Assembly: GCA_025677835.1 (NCBI GenBank)
Contig: JAIXMR010000157.1
Span: 1 to 36,219 of the forward strand
Direction: 5' to 3'
Source of the DNA: Sporodiniella umbellata
Lineage: Eukaryota; Mucoromycota; Mucoromycetes; Mucorales; Rhizopodaceae
Length of the DNA stretch: 36,219 bases
In this document: positions 22,872 to 33,403 of the stretch, piece after piece
Layout: every line of letters begins with the position of its first letter
How positions within the stretch are numbered: position 1 is the stretch's first letter
The notes under the pieces: generated by a model
The model's database searches: none
Told to the model about the DNA's origin: nothing
The model's input: the letters and a program-made list of their open reading frames with translations, nothing else
Made by a program: the position numbers and the translations under genes

Positions 22872-24538
22872 CGACATGTAAATCTTTGTCTCAAATGCCT
22901 TTACTAGTTAATGAACGAAGCTAAAATCAAAGACAACTTGGCAGAGATTCGTATAGCTGGCCTGGAAGAAGATTGGCAAGAGAAGGTATTTCATGAAAAG
23001 AAATATACCGAGACTTTTTTTTTTGTTTTTGTTTACATTTTACAGTTGAAGGGGCTAGAAAAAGCTCTTGCTGAGGAAAAAGAGGCTTTGGATGAACTTC
23101 GAAAGAATCAGGTCGTGAAAACAGACCAAAATCACGTAAAAAAACTAGAGAGAGTAGAAGGCGAAAACCTGGAGCTTGAAAAACTCGTCACTTCCTTACG
23201 CAAAGATCTGGAGTCAGTCAATCAAAGACTTAACGAAGAAAAAGCGAGCTATGAAGAGAAACTGTCAGAATTACAGCTTGAGATGAACGAGAGTGAAAGA
23301 GCGCGCGACGAAATCAAAGCGCTTCAGCAACAAACACGACTGATGGTCAACAGAGCTCAAGAGGATTGGGTAATGAAACACGAGGAGCTGGCAAAAATGA
23401 AAGACGATCAAGCCAAGGTGAAAGTAGCCATCTCTGGCTTGCTATCTCGCTATATGGGAGAAGGGGCCCACATCACTGAACAGAGTGATCTGGAGCCTAT
23501 TATCCGCATGTTTCAACACAACCTGGATCAGTTCACCGCCCAAGCAAACTTGAATCAGGAGAACTATGAAAACTTGGAACAGGAAGCTGCAAGTGTTAGT
23601 CAAAAGTATGATGAGCTGCTAGAGACGCATGAGGAGTGGAGGCCTATTGCAATTGGCATGGCCGAAAAATTAGAGGAGTTTCGGAAAATGGCGTTATATG
23701 AATTGATTAATCAATTTCAGATATCAGCTGATGAAGACGAGTTGAATATTTTATCAAAAAAAGTAACCCCAAGCGAAGACGATGCGGCAATGTGGAACGA
23801 AATCCTTCAACTGGCATCATCTATCGACTTGAAGAGTATTACTCAAAGGCTATATAAGCGAACTAGAGATGTTGTAGAGCAGTCAAGACGTTACAAGAAA
23901 GACTATCGAGAACTAAGAGGTAATAACTTGGCGATTTATGCATGCTAACGATACATCTTTTTCATATAAAAAGATAAAAATATGAGACTGTCAATCAAGT
24001 TGAGTGAAAAAATATCATTTAGAAAGTAAGTAACTGTGTACATGGCTATTCTGTAGATACTAATACAAGTGTTAGCTTTAAAGTAGGAGACGTAGCTTTG
24101 TTCTTGCCCACCCGTAGTTCTGGAGGAAAACCTTGGGCAGCATTTAATATTGGCTCTCCTTATTATTTCTTATCGCCTGAAGGCGCAATAGAGTTTACAA
24201 CAGCTAACTCTGAATGGATAGTAGCGCGCATCACAAATATGATTGAACACGTCGTGGACGAAAACGATCCAAATCCATTCGGGCTTTCTTGGCAAGTCAA
24301 ATACTATGAGCTACAAGTTGAAGACTGGAAAAATCAAAGAATGCAGCGAAAAAGATCTGCGCCTACCACTAGTTATATAGACTCTGGTTTAGCTTCAATC
24401 ACAAGTCCTGTACTTGAAAAAAGACCTTCATTTACTTCTCTGGCTTCGTCTTCCAACATTGTACATAGTACATCACCCCATCACGATGCATTAAAACGAA
24501 GACGAAGCAGTACATCTATTTCCATGATACCCCAATAA
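20093..24538 (+). CDS. ATG11: Autophagy scaffold Atg11 (FIP200-related)
   Basis: Fifteen exons: 20093-20160, 20222-20351, 20411-20528, 20574-20680, 20745-21686, 21743-21905, 21959-22051, 22123-22404, 22458-22489, 22541-22675, 22726-22842, 22908-22985, 23046-23919, 23974-24025 and 24070-24538, giving about 1219 residues (yeast Atg11 has 1178). Atg11 links cargo receptors to the Atg1 kinase in selective autophagy. Seen: a ubiquitin-like N-terminus (MKIYRAETGQQVPWP), the Atg17-like helical domain (residues about 140-510, including FGYGASIIEIVRRREYA), long coiled coils (about 700-1045), and the C-terminal claw domain starting near 1065 (FKVGDVALFLPTRSSGGKPW, IGSPYYFLSPE, EWIVARIT). A basic Ser-rich tail follows. 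Exon 14 (EKISFRN region) fits the family, but it can also be skipped in frame. Confidence 0.93.
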
Positions 24539-24876
24539 AAAAAACTCATCTATCTCCCCTCCTTCTAAAGCATCGGTCTGAAGTGACTGTACACCCAAAA
24601 AAAAAAAAAGTGCCGTGTGTATTAAAAGTCGACTATTTACAGGCTCCGTCAAACGTTACAAAGGCAGTTTTCGTTTTTGATATTATCACATGCGGTTTAC
24701 TAGCGTTTTATATATAAATCTGCAGTACTACAAACAGTTTAAACAGGAATTTATGCCAACAAAACACGCTTCTATTCAAGTTTATAAGCAATTTGTCACT
24801 CTAATAAAACCGCACAAATTAAAACTGTTTACAGTCATTGAGAAAAAAAAAGGCCAGTCAATCACTGAATCTGCTC
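24539..24876. other. Intergenic region downstream of Atg11
   Basis: Contains an A run at 24598-24609 and the first part of an 88-codon plus-strand frame (24690-24956) with an AT-rich, Lys/Ile/Tyr-rich composition. I do not accept that frame as a gene: it has no family features and it overlaps a more protein-like fragment on the other strand. Confidence 0.4.
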
Positions 24877-25054
24877 AAAAGCAGCTGTATTTTTCAGAGT
24901 TTTGTTGGGCCCGATTACATCAGTTTATACTCCTAATTTCAAGATTTCCGTGCTAGTTGACGCCGGTGTTAACCAGAGAGTATTAGCTGTCATTTCCATC
25001 TGTTGTTTCTTCTCCCATACAATCTGAGCTTTTGCTTGAACGTTACCAAACACT
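24877..25054 (-). pseudogene. Unidentified coding-like fragment with in-frame stops
   Basis: On the minus strand an A-run followed by VFGNVQAKAQIVWEKKQQME, MTANTLWLTPASTSTEILKL, a stop, then TDVIGPNKTLKNTAAFEQIQ and a second stop reads like real protein with non-random codons. An acceptor-like ctaaaacacag stands just upstream (about 25066-25076). It may be a remnant exon of a lost gene. I could not connect it to the small minus-strand gene ending at 25320. No family was recognised. Confidence 0.28.
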
Positions 25055-25319
25055 TTTTTTTTTTCTGTGTTTTAGAAAAAAAAGAAAAAAAAAGGTTCGA
25101 GCGGCTTCTTGTTAAAAGGTGCGTGTATGTTTTCTTTTCTTTGTGCCAAAAGAGAATTTTTATTGTTATTTTTAGAAATGCATATCTTAAAGTGGTTATG
25201 GGTGCGTATTTGGACTGTATTTGAGTTTTTGCGATAGTATTGGGTGGCTGTGTGTGTATGGTTGCGTTAATGGTTGTCTGCTTATATTTGCAATATGTTG
25301 TGGTAGTGTATACATGTTT

Positions 25320-25783
25320 TTAGGATGTTTTCTCCTGTGCTATTCTAAGCTGTTCACGTAAGTCGGCGATTTTGCTCGTTTGTTTTTTTACTAGCTCCAT
25401 CAGCTGCTCTGTTCTATGTTGGTATTGCCTCAACAATTGTTTTGTGTGTTCCAGCTCGTTTGAAAGGTTCTGAACGTAATCCATATCTATACTGGATGAG
25501 GAAGTTGTGGTCGCTGTTGACTTTTTTGGTGTAACAAAAATTAGATTTTTTTCTTTTATTTTTGTTTTTATTAACTTACAGAAGGCGTTTGGTGGTTATT
25601 TGTGGCTGTATATGTGGGTGTACTTGTGGCTGTTGTGGCATTTTCCGCGGTATGTGTAGGTTCATAAATAAACTCTTCATTATTGTATCGTACACCAAAA
25701 GGTGTATGTGGTAAATTGAACGTTGGGGTATTATGATTTGTAAGGCTAGCGTTCGAAGCAGCTGTACTGAAGGATCTCTCCAT
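25320..25783 (-). CDS. Small uncharacterised coiled-coil protein
   Basis: Two exons (25783-25580 and 25520-25320) with a 59-nt intron encode 134 residues. The N-terminal half is Ser/Thr/Asn-rich and disordered (MERSFSTAASNASLTNHN, PTFNLPHTPFGVRYNNEEF, then a TATSTPTYTAT stretch). The second exon gives a 50-residue coiled coil with heptad leucines (MDYVQNLSNELEHTKQLLRQ, EQLMELVKKQTSKIADLREQ) ending in EKTS. The join is phase 0 and restores an open frame to the stop. I recognise no family. A short disordered arm plus a coiled coil fits a subunit or adaptor of a larger complex, which is inference. Confidence 0.7.
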
Positions 25784-25875
25784 GACGTTATTTATATTTC
25801 CTTTTTTTTTTTTTTTTTTTGAAAATTAAATACAAAAAATAAAAAAATGAAATAAAAAAGAAAAGAAAGAAATAG

Positions 25876-26115
25876 GTAAAAACCTTTATTAAAAGAAGGA
25901 TTGAAAGTTACACAGGTAAGCCAACCAAATCAACTGCGCTTCCGGGTAACGTCGAAAAAGCCGCTCATATATACGTACCTATTCGAACAGGTATGTGTTT
26001 TAATGCTTGTGTATGCCTCATTTTTCCCTGTTTTTAATTTATTTCAATACTAAAAATAAAAATTGAAAACACTGTTTCAGATGTCTCTGATTTACTAGCA
26101 ATTAATGTATATTAA
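25876..26115 (+). CDS. Possible 3' end of a small unidentified gene (two exons)
   Basis: Two plus-strand pieces (25876-25990 and 26081-26115) join in phase 1 across a 90-nt intron with a good donor (gtatgt), a branch-like ctaa and a ttcag acceptor. They encode VKTFIKRRIESYTGKPTKST, ALPGNVEKAAHIYVPIRTD and VSDLLAINVY, then stop. The first piece follows an acceptor-like aaatag and has no ATG in frame. An upstream exon would have to lie in, or antisense to, the neighbouring minus-strand gene; I found none. It could be a remnant. The protein-like reading and clean splice signals are the only support. Confidence 0.35.
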
Positions 26116-26462
26116 AGCGCTTGGCAATACGCACAGATATAGCTTTACGTTACTTATGGCTTATAGGCTGTGGTAGTCTAGACTTGCCTTATATAACAAC
26201 TATCAGTAAAAGCCTTCAAGCTACTTTTACTTTTTTTGCTTTTACCTTTTTTCTGAGAATAAAAATCCGGCTTTTTACTTGGTGTTGGGTTTGGTTTGTT
26301 TAGTATTTGAAGTCGCCCGTTTATTACCATTGACGTTTTTCTTCTCTCTTGAATAGAGAAAAGAAGCTGTCTAGCAGAGTGAGTTGCAAGGGGCTTTACT
26401 GACTAGTTTTGAGTGTTTTTTTTTTTTAAAAAAAAAGTTTTGCATATACGTGTACATTTGCT
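26116..26462. other. AT-rich intergenic region
   Basis: I see no gene. A 60-codon plus-strand frame (26121-26303) is hydrophobic and Phe-rich because of T runs and is not supported. A short palindromic T8/A9 run lies near 26418-26437. Confidence 0.45.
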
Positions 26463-27010
26463 CTATCTATTTGGAGGTACCTTTTCATGAGATCGAGTGA
26501 CAGGTTTGCTGAGTTCGAGTGTACGCATTTTGTGTTCCAGACGTCGTCTAGTTAGAATATCCCGAACTCTTTCGTTACTGATGGTCAATATTGTTTCTGG
26601 TAGCCTTTTTTTTGTTATAGTTTTTAAGTACTAAACTTCATTGTTAGAAATTATGAACTATTTACATTTCAGAGATAGAACAATCATCCAGTAGAATAGA
26701 GTGAGTATTGATGAACTCATTCAGATCGTTTGATTCCAAGTCAAGGCAGTCTTCTTTGTTACCTTTATACGCAAATATGTACATGTGTGCGTATGTGGAT
26801 TCTAAACTAACACATACCTTCGCTTATCTCTTTAAACAAGATCACGCTCTCACATTTAACAGAGCGCTCGTCACAAACGGAGGAGGCAGGTGTTACCAGT
26901 TGGTTATGCAAAAGTCTCCAGTCATCATCATTTACAGTATTTAAATCAATGGATAGGCTGGATCTAAAGGTTTTTTTCAAGTCAATAACATCGTCTAAAT
27001 CAAAACACAT
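26463..27010 (-). CDS. Small uncharacterised acidic/basic protein (three exons)
   Basis: Exons 27010-26818, 26753-26666 and 26604-26463 join in consistent phases to give 140 residues. The N-terminus (MCFDLDDVIDLKKTFRSSLS) and centre (EDCLDLESNDLNEFINTHS) are acidic. The C-terminus is a basic helix (ISNERVRDILTRRRLEHKMR) ending VPPNR. The second join completes a Met codon (EM-LPETILTI). An in-frame ATG also exists at 27073, which would add 21 hydrophobic residues; I prefer the shorter start. A donor-like gtacct just before the stop allows a different C-terminus. The size and charge pattern resemble small subunits of nuclear or kinetochore complexes, but I recognise no family. Confidence 0.6.
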
Positions 27011-27434
27011 AATGTAATATGTTTGCAATGTAAAACTAACAGTAAAACTAACTTTGTACGTATTTATACTCATGAGTGGTTTATTGTTATCTCATTTATT
27101 AAAGTTTTTTCTTTCTTTTTCAAGTGTAACATTGTTTTTTACTTAATCTCTACTAAAATTTTCATTGTGCCTATCTTATTATTGATGATAATGTTGTCTG
27201 AGCGTAACGCTTCAAGAATTTTACGACAGCACGATAGTCCATAGGCTCAGTTATCAGAACCGTTTCTTAAAGACCGTATTTGCATGCCAAATTTCTGTAA
27301 AACAAGTTACAACACTAATTTTAAGCTCGTGTAACTGTAACCAATTCAGTTGCAAAAGGTTTCTTTTTTCGTTTTCCTTTCTCTCCTCATTTCTTTTTTT
27401 TTTTTTGCTCTCTTTTCTTTTAAAAAAAAACGAA
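27011..27434. other. Divergent promoter region of two uncharacterised genes
   Basis: About 420 bases, AT-rich, separating the minus-strand 140-residue protein and the plus-strand 670-residue protein. It contains a CT/T-rich stretch (27361-27420) directly before the ATG at 27435, the kind of pyrimidine-rich leader also seen before other genes in this window. No gene is seen inside. Confidence 0.5.
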
Positions 27435-29563
27435 ATGTTCAAAAGCAAAAAAAAACGACAGCAGCAAAAAGATAACATAGTTAAAGTCCCAGAAAGTGTA
27501 GCGGACGTTAAACAATACCAACTGGACGATATTCCACTAGCTCATGACTTTCGTTCCTCCACCATCTTGCCTCAACTCAACACAACTCTTTCAGCCGAGC
27601 ATAGTACCTTGCCCTTGATTGATAGTGCACAATATTATGAGCAGCTAGCTGCATGGCGACATGAAAAGAACCAGAATAGGTATTCGAATGGTCTGTTTGG
27701 CGGAAAACATCGAGGTAGACCCCACACAAAGCGTGAAACAAAAGTAAAGTATTTATTATAACAAAAACAACGACTGATTATTTATAGGAAACAGAGACTG
27801 GAAACGATATAATTGAGCAAAGACAATTATATGAACCTGATTCAGAGGAGGAGAACTACTTTTTTCAAGATTTTTCTGCTGGCAGTACTAACATTAAAAA
27901 GAAGAGTAAGAAAGTGAACAAGACATACCCACCGCCGGTCAAAGCCTTTGATCTCTCCTCTTTTGCACAGGATTTACATGACAACAGGTTATCTATGGTA
28001 CAGTCTCGTTCAAGTAGAATTGTAATGACAGAGGACGACGAAAAACAGTTAGAGGAGCTACTAAGAAAGCGCAGTGAGAGTACAGATTCCCTTTATGTGC
28101 CATTACCTACAGCAATTATAAAGTCCCAATCTACACCTAGCAATAGACCGCCTTCTGTACATAGTCTGGTCTTCAATAAAGAATCGAGCGAGAAGCTAGG
28201 TAAGCACGTTTTTCTACATACGCCATCAACAATCTTTTTTTCTTACAACCCATTTCACTCTGTACTTGCAGAGATCGAAGATGATGATGTTCCCGATCTA
28301 AAACCTGTTAATAAGCCTACTGATGGGACGCCAATTAACATCCTAAGTCGAAACAGCTCTTTACGTGGTCAATTGTTACGATCTCCATCACTCAACAGTA
28401 TCCAGGAACATTCGGCATTTACTACATCTTTAAACGCATCACTTGGTCTTGTTGAAGATAACCGACCAAAGTCTCTTAAAAAATCTTCCTCTACCGCTAG
28501 TATAATCAAACCTCCTGTAACACCTCAGAGATCCATCCGACGCACTCGTTCTAATACCAGTATTGAATCAATTCCTCGATCCCCTATCCAGCCTGCTTTT
28601 GAGACCATTCAAGAAGAAAATGATCCACCCAAACCATCCAAAAGGGGTTTGCTAGGTAGTCTACGTCAAGTGAGTCGAAGTAAAACTACTTCTGCGTCTC
28701 TGAAAGGCCTAGTACGCAATTTAAGCTATTCTTCTTCGCAGCGCCCTGTCAGTACACCTGTCATGTCTCGTGCTGCCATGGCTGTGCTGGAACACGAGAA
28801 AAAAAGGGAGGAAGAAAAAAGGGAGGAGGAAGAGAAGCCAAATGTCACCCGTTTAATTTCGCAGTTCATGTCAAAGGCCGCCAGACAAAAAAAAAACACA
28901 AAGATCGTCAATATGAAAGACAAAGGCCGAGCTAAGGTTCTACGAAGAACTATTATATATGTGCAACCTGACTCTCTGCATGACGTTCTAAAACCAAACT
29001 ACAAAGAGAAAAAAGAGACCGAGTATTTGAAAGATGAGATGAGTTTGGAGGTAAAAAAGGACGAAGGAGAGCTTGAAGAAGAACAAAAGGTCCCTGATGT
29101 ACCCGAGCTGCCCAAGGAATATACAACAGCCACTAAAATTGTGCGTCAAGCATCTGTTCGCAAGCGTGTGGATCGACAGGACAATCGGTGGCAATTACAA
29201 AGCATGGATGAGACCGAATTATTATCGTCAGACGATAAATACCTGGAAGGTGTTGAATTGCGAGAAATGAGTGATGGATCTGTTGTATGGGGTATTGTCA
29301 AACAGCAAGGAAATCGTAAAAGCTTTTTTGCACCCAATCAAAACAACGAATATGAGCATCTCGAAGATGAAATTGCACCCCCACCAATTCCAAAGAGATC
29401 GCCCAGAAGAAAAACTGACCGTGAAACAACAGATATTTATTATTCAGATCAAATGAGCTTACCACATTTATTGAAAATGATGCAAGACAGCCATCCTGGC
29501 GATGAGCAGTCTGTAGACGACCAACTTGACGAAATGATGCGTATTTTGACTAGTCAACAGTAA
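27435..29563 (+). CDS. Large disordered Ser/Arg/Lys-rich protein, function unknown
   Basis: Three exons (27435-27743, 27788-28199, 28272-29563) encode 670 residues. The N-terminus is very basic (MFKSKKKRQQQKDN). No enzymatic domain is visible. Most of the chain is predicted disordered by composition: acidic clusters (EPDSEEENYF), many Ser-Pro or Arg-x-x-Ser sites (RRTRSNTSIESIPRSP, SLKKSSSTASII), a charged helix (AAMAVLEHEKKREEEKREEE), a short ordered segment (TEYLKDEMSLEVKK) and a Pro-rich SH3-ligand-like motif (PPPIPKRSPRRK). A Leu-rich acidic end (LPHLLKMMQDS) closes it. Such layouts are common in phosphorylated cytoskeletal or cell-polarity adaptors; that is inference. Intron 2 (28200-28271) is 72 nt, stop-free and in frame, so an isoform with 24 more residues is possible. 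It lies upstream of the VTC pair on the same strand. Confidence 0.8.
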
Positions 29564-29723
29564 TAATAAAAATAATCAGCACATCTTTTCAAACAACCCT
29601 TGTGTTCTTTTCGGAAAATTATATACATTTTGCAAGTTCAGTTTAAATAACAATAAGAAAAAACCAAAAGCCAAAATATTTGAATTTTTGGTTCCTTTTT
29701 TTTTTTTTTGAACCCATTCCCAC

Positions 29724-31866
29724 ATGAAATTCGGTGACTACCTGAACAGCAAAATACATCCACCATGGCACGAAAGCTATCTTCAATACAACGACCTGAA
29801 AGTTGAAATGAAAAAACGGCAAATGGATCATGGCTGGAGTGAGAAAGATGAGACAGAATTTACTAAAAAATTAGAGGCAGAGCTTATCAAAGTCTACACA
29901 TTTATTGAAAACGGCCTGAACGATCTCAACCAACAAGTGAATCGAATTGAAACTTCAGTGTGCGATCTTATGGAAGATAGTCTATCTGTATTAGAGCAAT
30001 ATAACATCGAAGCTGATAGTCTTACCGAGGCTCTTTTTGAGTGCAATGATCTTGCCAAATTTTTGCACATAAACGCTACTGGATTCCAAAAGATTATTAA
30101 AAAACATGATCGATATACAAATATTTGTTTGGATTCCATATTCCAAAATCAGACGCTTGCTCAGTGGTCTCTAGACCATCTTTCACTAAAGTTTGATGTG
30201 CTTGTAGTTAAAATATCTGTGCTGCATGATACCTGTCAGCTTCAGGGAAAACCTCGTCAGCCTGTAGACCGTGCGGATCAAACCGCGTTTGAAAGAGCTA
30301 CAGCCAAATATTGGGTACACCCTGATCACATTACAGAAGTCAAAGCAATCATTCTTTTTCATTTGCCTGTACACATCTACAGCCAAACAGAAAACTATCA
30401 GGAGTCTGATATGGCTGTGTCAAGTGTTTATTTTGACAACGACGAATTAGATCTTTATACCACTAGATTAGAGCGTGAGCCAGGGGCAGAGTCCATTCGT
30501 CTGCGATGGTATGGAGCTAACCAAGAGGAAATTTACGTTGAGCGTAAGACACACAAGGCTTCATGGCTCGATGGGAAGTCTGTTAAAGACCGCTTCAGGA
30601 TAAAGCAAGGACTAGTAAATGACTATTTAGCCGCAAGATATACAGCCGACAATCTGATGGAGGATATTCGTATAAAGCCCAACGGCAAAACTAGAAGTCA
30701 AGAATCTTTAGAGGAGCATCATTTTGTGGCTTCCGGTATTCAGAACTCTGTCCAATACAAGAAGCTCAAACCAATGTGCCGCGTTTTCTACAATCGCACT
30801 GCATTTCAACTGCCAGGAGACCAGCGACTGAGAATCAGCTTGGATGCTAATCTAACGTTCATTCGAGAACAAGGGCGGGCAGAGAATCATTGGAAACGTG
30901 GGGATATAGATATAGATTATCCCTTTCAACAAGTAGAAGACCAGGATATTCTAAGATTCCCATACGCTATTTTAGAGACAAAACTCCAAACTCATTTAGG
31001 TCAGGAAACGCCTGCCTGGTTAACAGCCTTACTCGACTCTCACTTAGTCTATGAAGTCCCTCGTTTCTCGAAATATATCCATGGCGCAGCCATACTTTTT
31101 AAAGATAAGATTTCCGTGGATCCCTACTGGTTAGAAGACTTCAGCAAGGACATCCGCAAAAAGTCAATGGCTAACATTGGGCTCACACGATCACAAAGCT
31201 CTAAGCCGCTTATAAACGGGCATCATCGACAGTCTCTTCTGTCAATGTACGAAAAAGAACTAGAATCACAAAAAACACCCAAGACAAAGAACTTGACAAA
31301 CCTTTTTACACTAACGGGAACGTTTAGAAAGAGCACAAGCTCTCAAAACGATGGAACAGAAAGAAAAAAAGGTGTTTTGAATTCTACAGTTTGGTCTGGT
31401 GCGTTTTTAAAAAAGAAGCAAAAAGACGAAGAGTCCATCTTACCGCGTGTGCGTGGAGGTCTTGTCAAAAAAACAGAACCCAAAACTTTTTTCGCTAACG
31501 AGCGTACATTTATTTCGTGGCTTCAGTTTTGCGCTCTTCTTTTGACAGTTGCCTTGAATCTATTAAATAACGGCGATACTATCTCACGAGGAATTGGTGC
31601 AACTTTTATAATCATTGGCGCCGTACTATGCCTGTAAGTTTTGCTGTTAAAGGGGAAGAGAGAAATTTAACACTTTTGGTTTTAGGTATGCGCTCTTTCG
31701 ATATCAAATTAGGTCTTATCAGCTTCGTACGCACCGGAACTTGGTACGTTATGACGATATCTGGGGTCCTACAATTTTATGTATTTTACTTGTGACAGCC
31801 TTGATAGTCAACTTTTATCTTCGCTTTAACGCTATAAATACTAACTTTAAAGAACCTATAAAATAA
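29724..31866 (+). CDS. VTC4: SPX-VTC-DUF202 protein, catalytic Vtc4-like polyphosphate polymerase subunit
   Basis: Two exons (29724-31633, 31686-31866) encode 696 residues (yeast Vtc4: 721). Vtc4 makes polyphosphate from ATP and feeds it through the membrane into the vacuole or acidocalcisome. Residues 1 to about 150 are the SPX domain that senses inositol pyrophosphates (MKFGDYLNSKIHPPWHESYL, with the basic helix FQKIIKKHDR). Residues about 195-480 are the VTC catalytic tunnel and keep its basic and acidic motifs: SIRLRWYG (Arg259, Arg261), YVERKTHK (Arg274, Lys275), GKSVKDRF, RVFYNRTAFQLPGDQRLRI, RFPYAILETKLQ and VPRFSKYIHG. The C-terminal DUF202 membrane domain starts at KTFFANERTFISWLQFCALL and has three helices. 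Assignment as Vtc4 rests on retained catalytic motifs; a Vtc2/Vtc3 role is less likely. Confidence 0.88.
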
Positions 31867-32987
31867 AAAGCATGTGAAGCTTCCTTCTTTCTTCAATAGC
31901 ATATTGGATAATGGCAAAAAGAGGGATAGAAGGAAAGGAGAGAAGAGGATGTGCAAGATGATTTATGCAAGCTGATCTTCAAAAAAGGAAAAAGTATTGT
32001 TTTCTACTGAAATAATTATTTTTGGGTCATATTTGTTGGAACATCTTCGTTTGCCTCAAAAATAAGAATATACTCAATGCAATCATCTCAAAAACTAGCT
32101 GAAGTACCCCTTGTAAATAGTCAGAAACGAAATAGAGCTTATCCATAGCATAGATGTGCAGGTAGAGGGTGTTAACATGTTCATTAAAAAAAACTAAAGA
32201 ATATAGAAGATCTACCAAAACTCAGCCTCTATCAAATTCTAATAATGTGAGCCTTTGAAGTTTTTTGAGACAGTACGATAAATTGACATATTCTGTTGAT
32301 ACCATGTCATGAAATGACACACATAATCCGTTCAGAGTAAATCGAAAAAATGGAAGCTGCTCTTCTATTTTACCTACCCAGGGCACCAACCAAACGAGTT
32401 GAGCTAATGTACTATAACCATAATGACCTCAGGTATTACATAAATATGCTTGAAAGGGTGAGGTTGTAAGAATAACAGTTTACTAATAATAACAGCGTTG
32501 ATACCAGACAACTGTTATAATAGATAGAAAAACACAGTCTTCTTTGATCGTAAAGCCTGCCAGGTTACACATCACATAGCGTCTGTGCTAACGCAACTTG
32601 CATAAAAGGGTATTTACAATGATTTGTATCTAAAAACCAAGATTTCCTAAAATATCACTGAGATATCATACTTTCGTGAATGTTACGTTTTTCCTCCAGC
32701 CTTCGATACAACATTGATGAGTTAACGAGGAGACACTTATGGATTCAAAACCTACAGAGAAAGTGCAGAAAATTATAAAATCTGGTTGAACAATCTCAAG
32801 ATAGCATCGTTTTAGGTATATCAGTATATGAGAGCGATCAAGACAGGCACTTTTTTACAATAGCCATTTGCTAAACCAAGAGAGAAAGTCTTATCAATTC
32901 ACATCTACAAAAAGATGAAACCAAAGCTTTTTTTGTGGATTCTGATGTCTTGTGTTGACTTTCTGTACCCTTTTGCCTGCCTCAGCT
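31867..32987. other. Region between the tandem VTC genes, largely undecipherable
   Basis: No intact gene. A 16-base stretch at about 32351-32366 (tggaagctgctcttct) differs by one base from the start of exon 2 of the downstream VTC gene (34213-34228). Together with the DUF202 relic further on, this suggests that most of the region is a very decayed VTC copy. The rest reads as AT-rich sequence with stops in all frames. Confidence 0.4.
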
Positions 32988-33207
32988 TTGAGTTTGATTA
33001 GCTTTAGTGACCAGACCTCACGCCAGAGCGGCACTTTGTCTATTATAATTGCTATCGGCGTCACCTGCTACGCTTTGCTTCGGTTTCAGTATCGGGTGTG
33101 GTAGACTCGGTTTCGCTGTCTATACCGGCACGACGATACCTATAGTTCAGCCGCAATGTGCTTTACATATATTCTGGCACTACTAATCAACCTTGGATTT
33201 CATATGG
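32919..33207 (+). pseudogene. Relic of a third VTC gene (DUF202 membrane domain)
   Basis: From 32988 the plus strand reads LSLISFSDQTSRQ, GTLSIIIAIGVTCYALLRFQ, a TAG stop at 33102, then RCLYRHDDTYSSA and FTYILALLINLGFHMD. This aligns along its length with the C-terminal membrane domain of both neighbouring VTC proteins (LNFGDNVSR, AVAIYALYRFE, RFDDLWGPAVLCI, LVVALLINLYLRF). Just upstream, 32919-32946 resembles the start of the domain (KKMKPKLFLWI against KTEPKTFFANERTF) with frame disruption. There is no intron at either position where the intact copies have one. The internal stop and loss of the WGP motif make it non-functional. Confidence 0.75.
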
Positions 33208-33403
33208 ATCGTTCACTACCCAGGAAACTGTTTAGAAAAAAACTTATGGTGGCTGTATTACCCTAGTTTCATCTAAAAAAAGAACTTTCTTTTTTTTGTA
33301 CGACCACAAAACGAGATTTTTCTACTCCTCTTTTTATTATTTTATTTCTCTTGGTTCTTTTGTTTTTGTTTTTTTCTTTTTTTTTTTTTTTTTTTTTTTG
33401 TTA

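Noticed and set aside
24690..24956. 88-codon plus-strand open frame after Atg11
   Set aside because: AT-biased composition, no family features, and overlap with a more protein-like minus-strand fragment.
32027..32218. 63-codon minus-strand frame between the VTC genes
   Set aside because: Antisense to the presumed decayed VTC copy, hydrophobic, with no family similarity.
33296..33403. Upstream extension of the second VTC frame
   Set aside because: It is mostly poly-Phe from a T run, while ATG 33404 gives the canonical SPX start (MKF).
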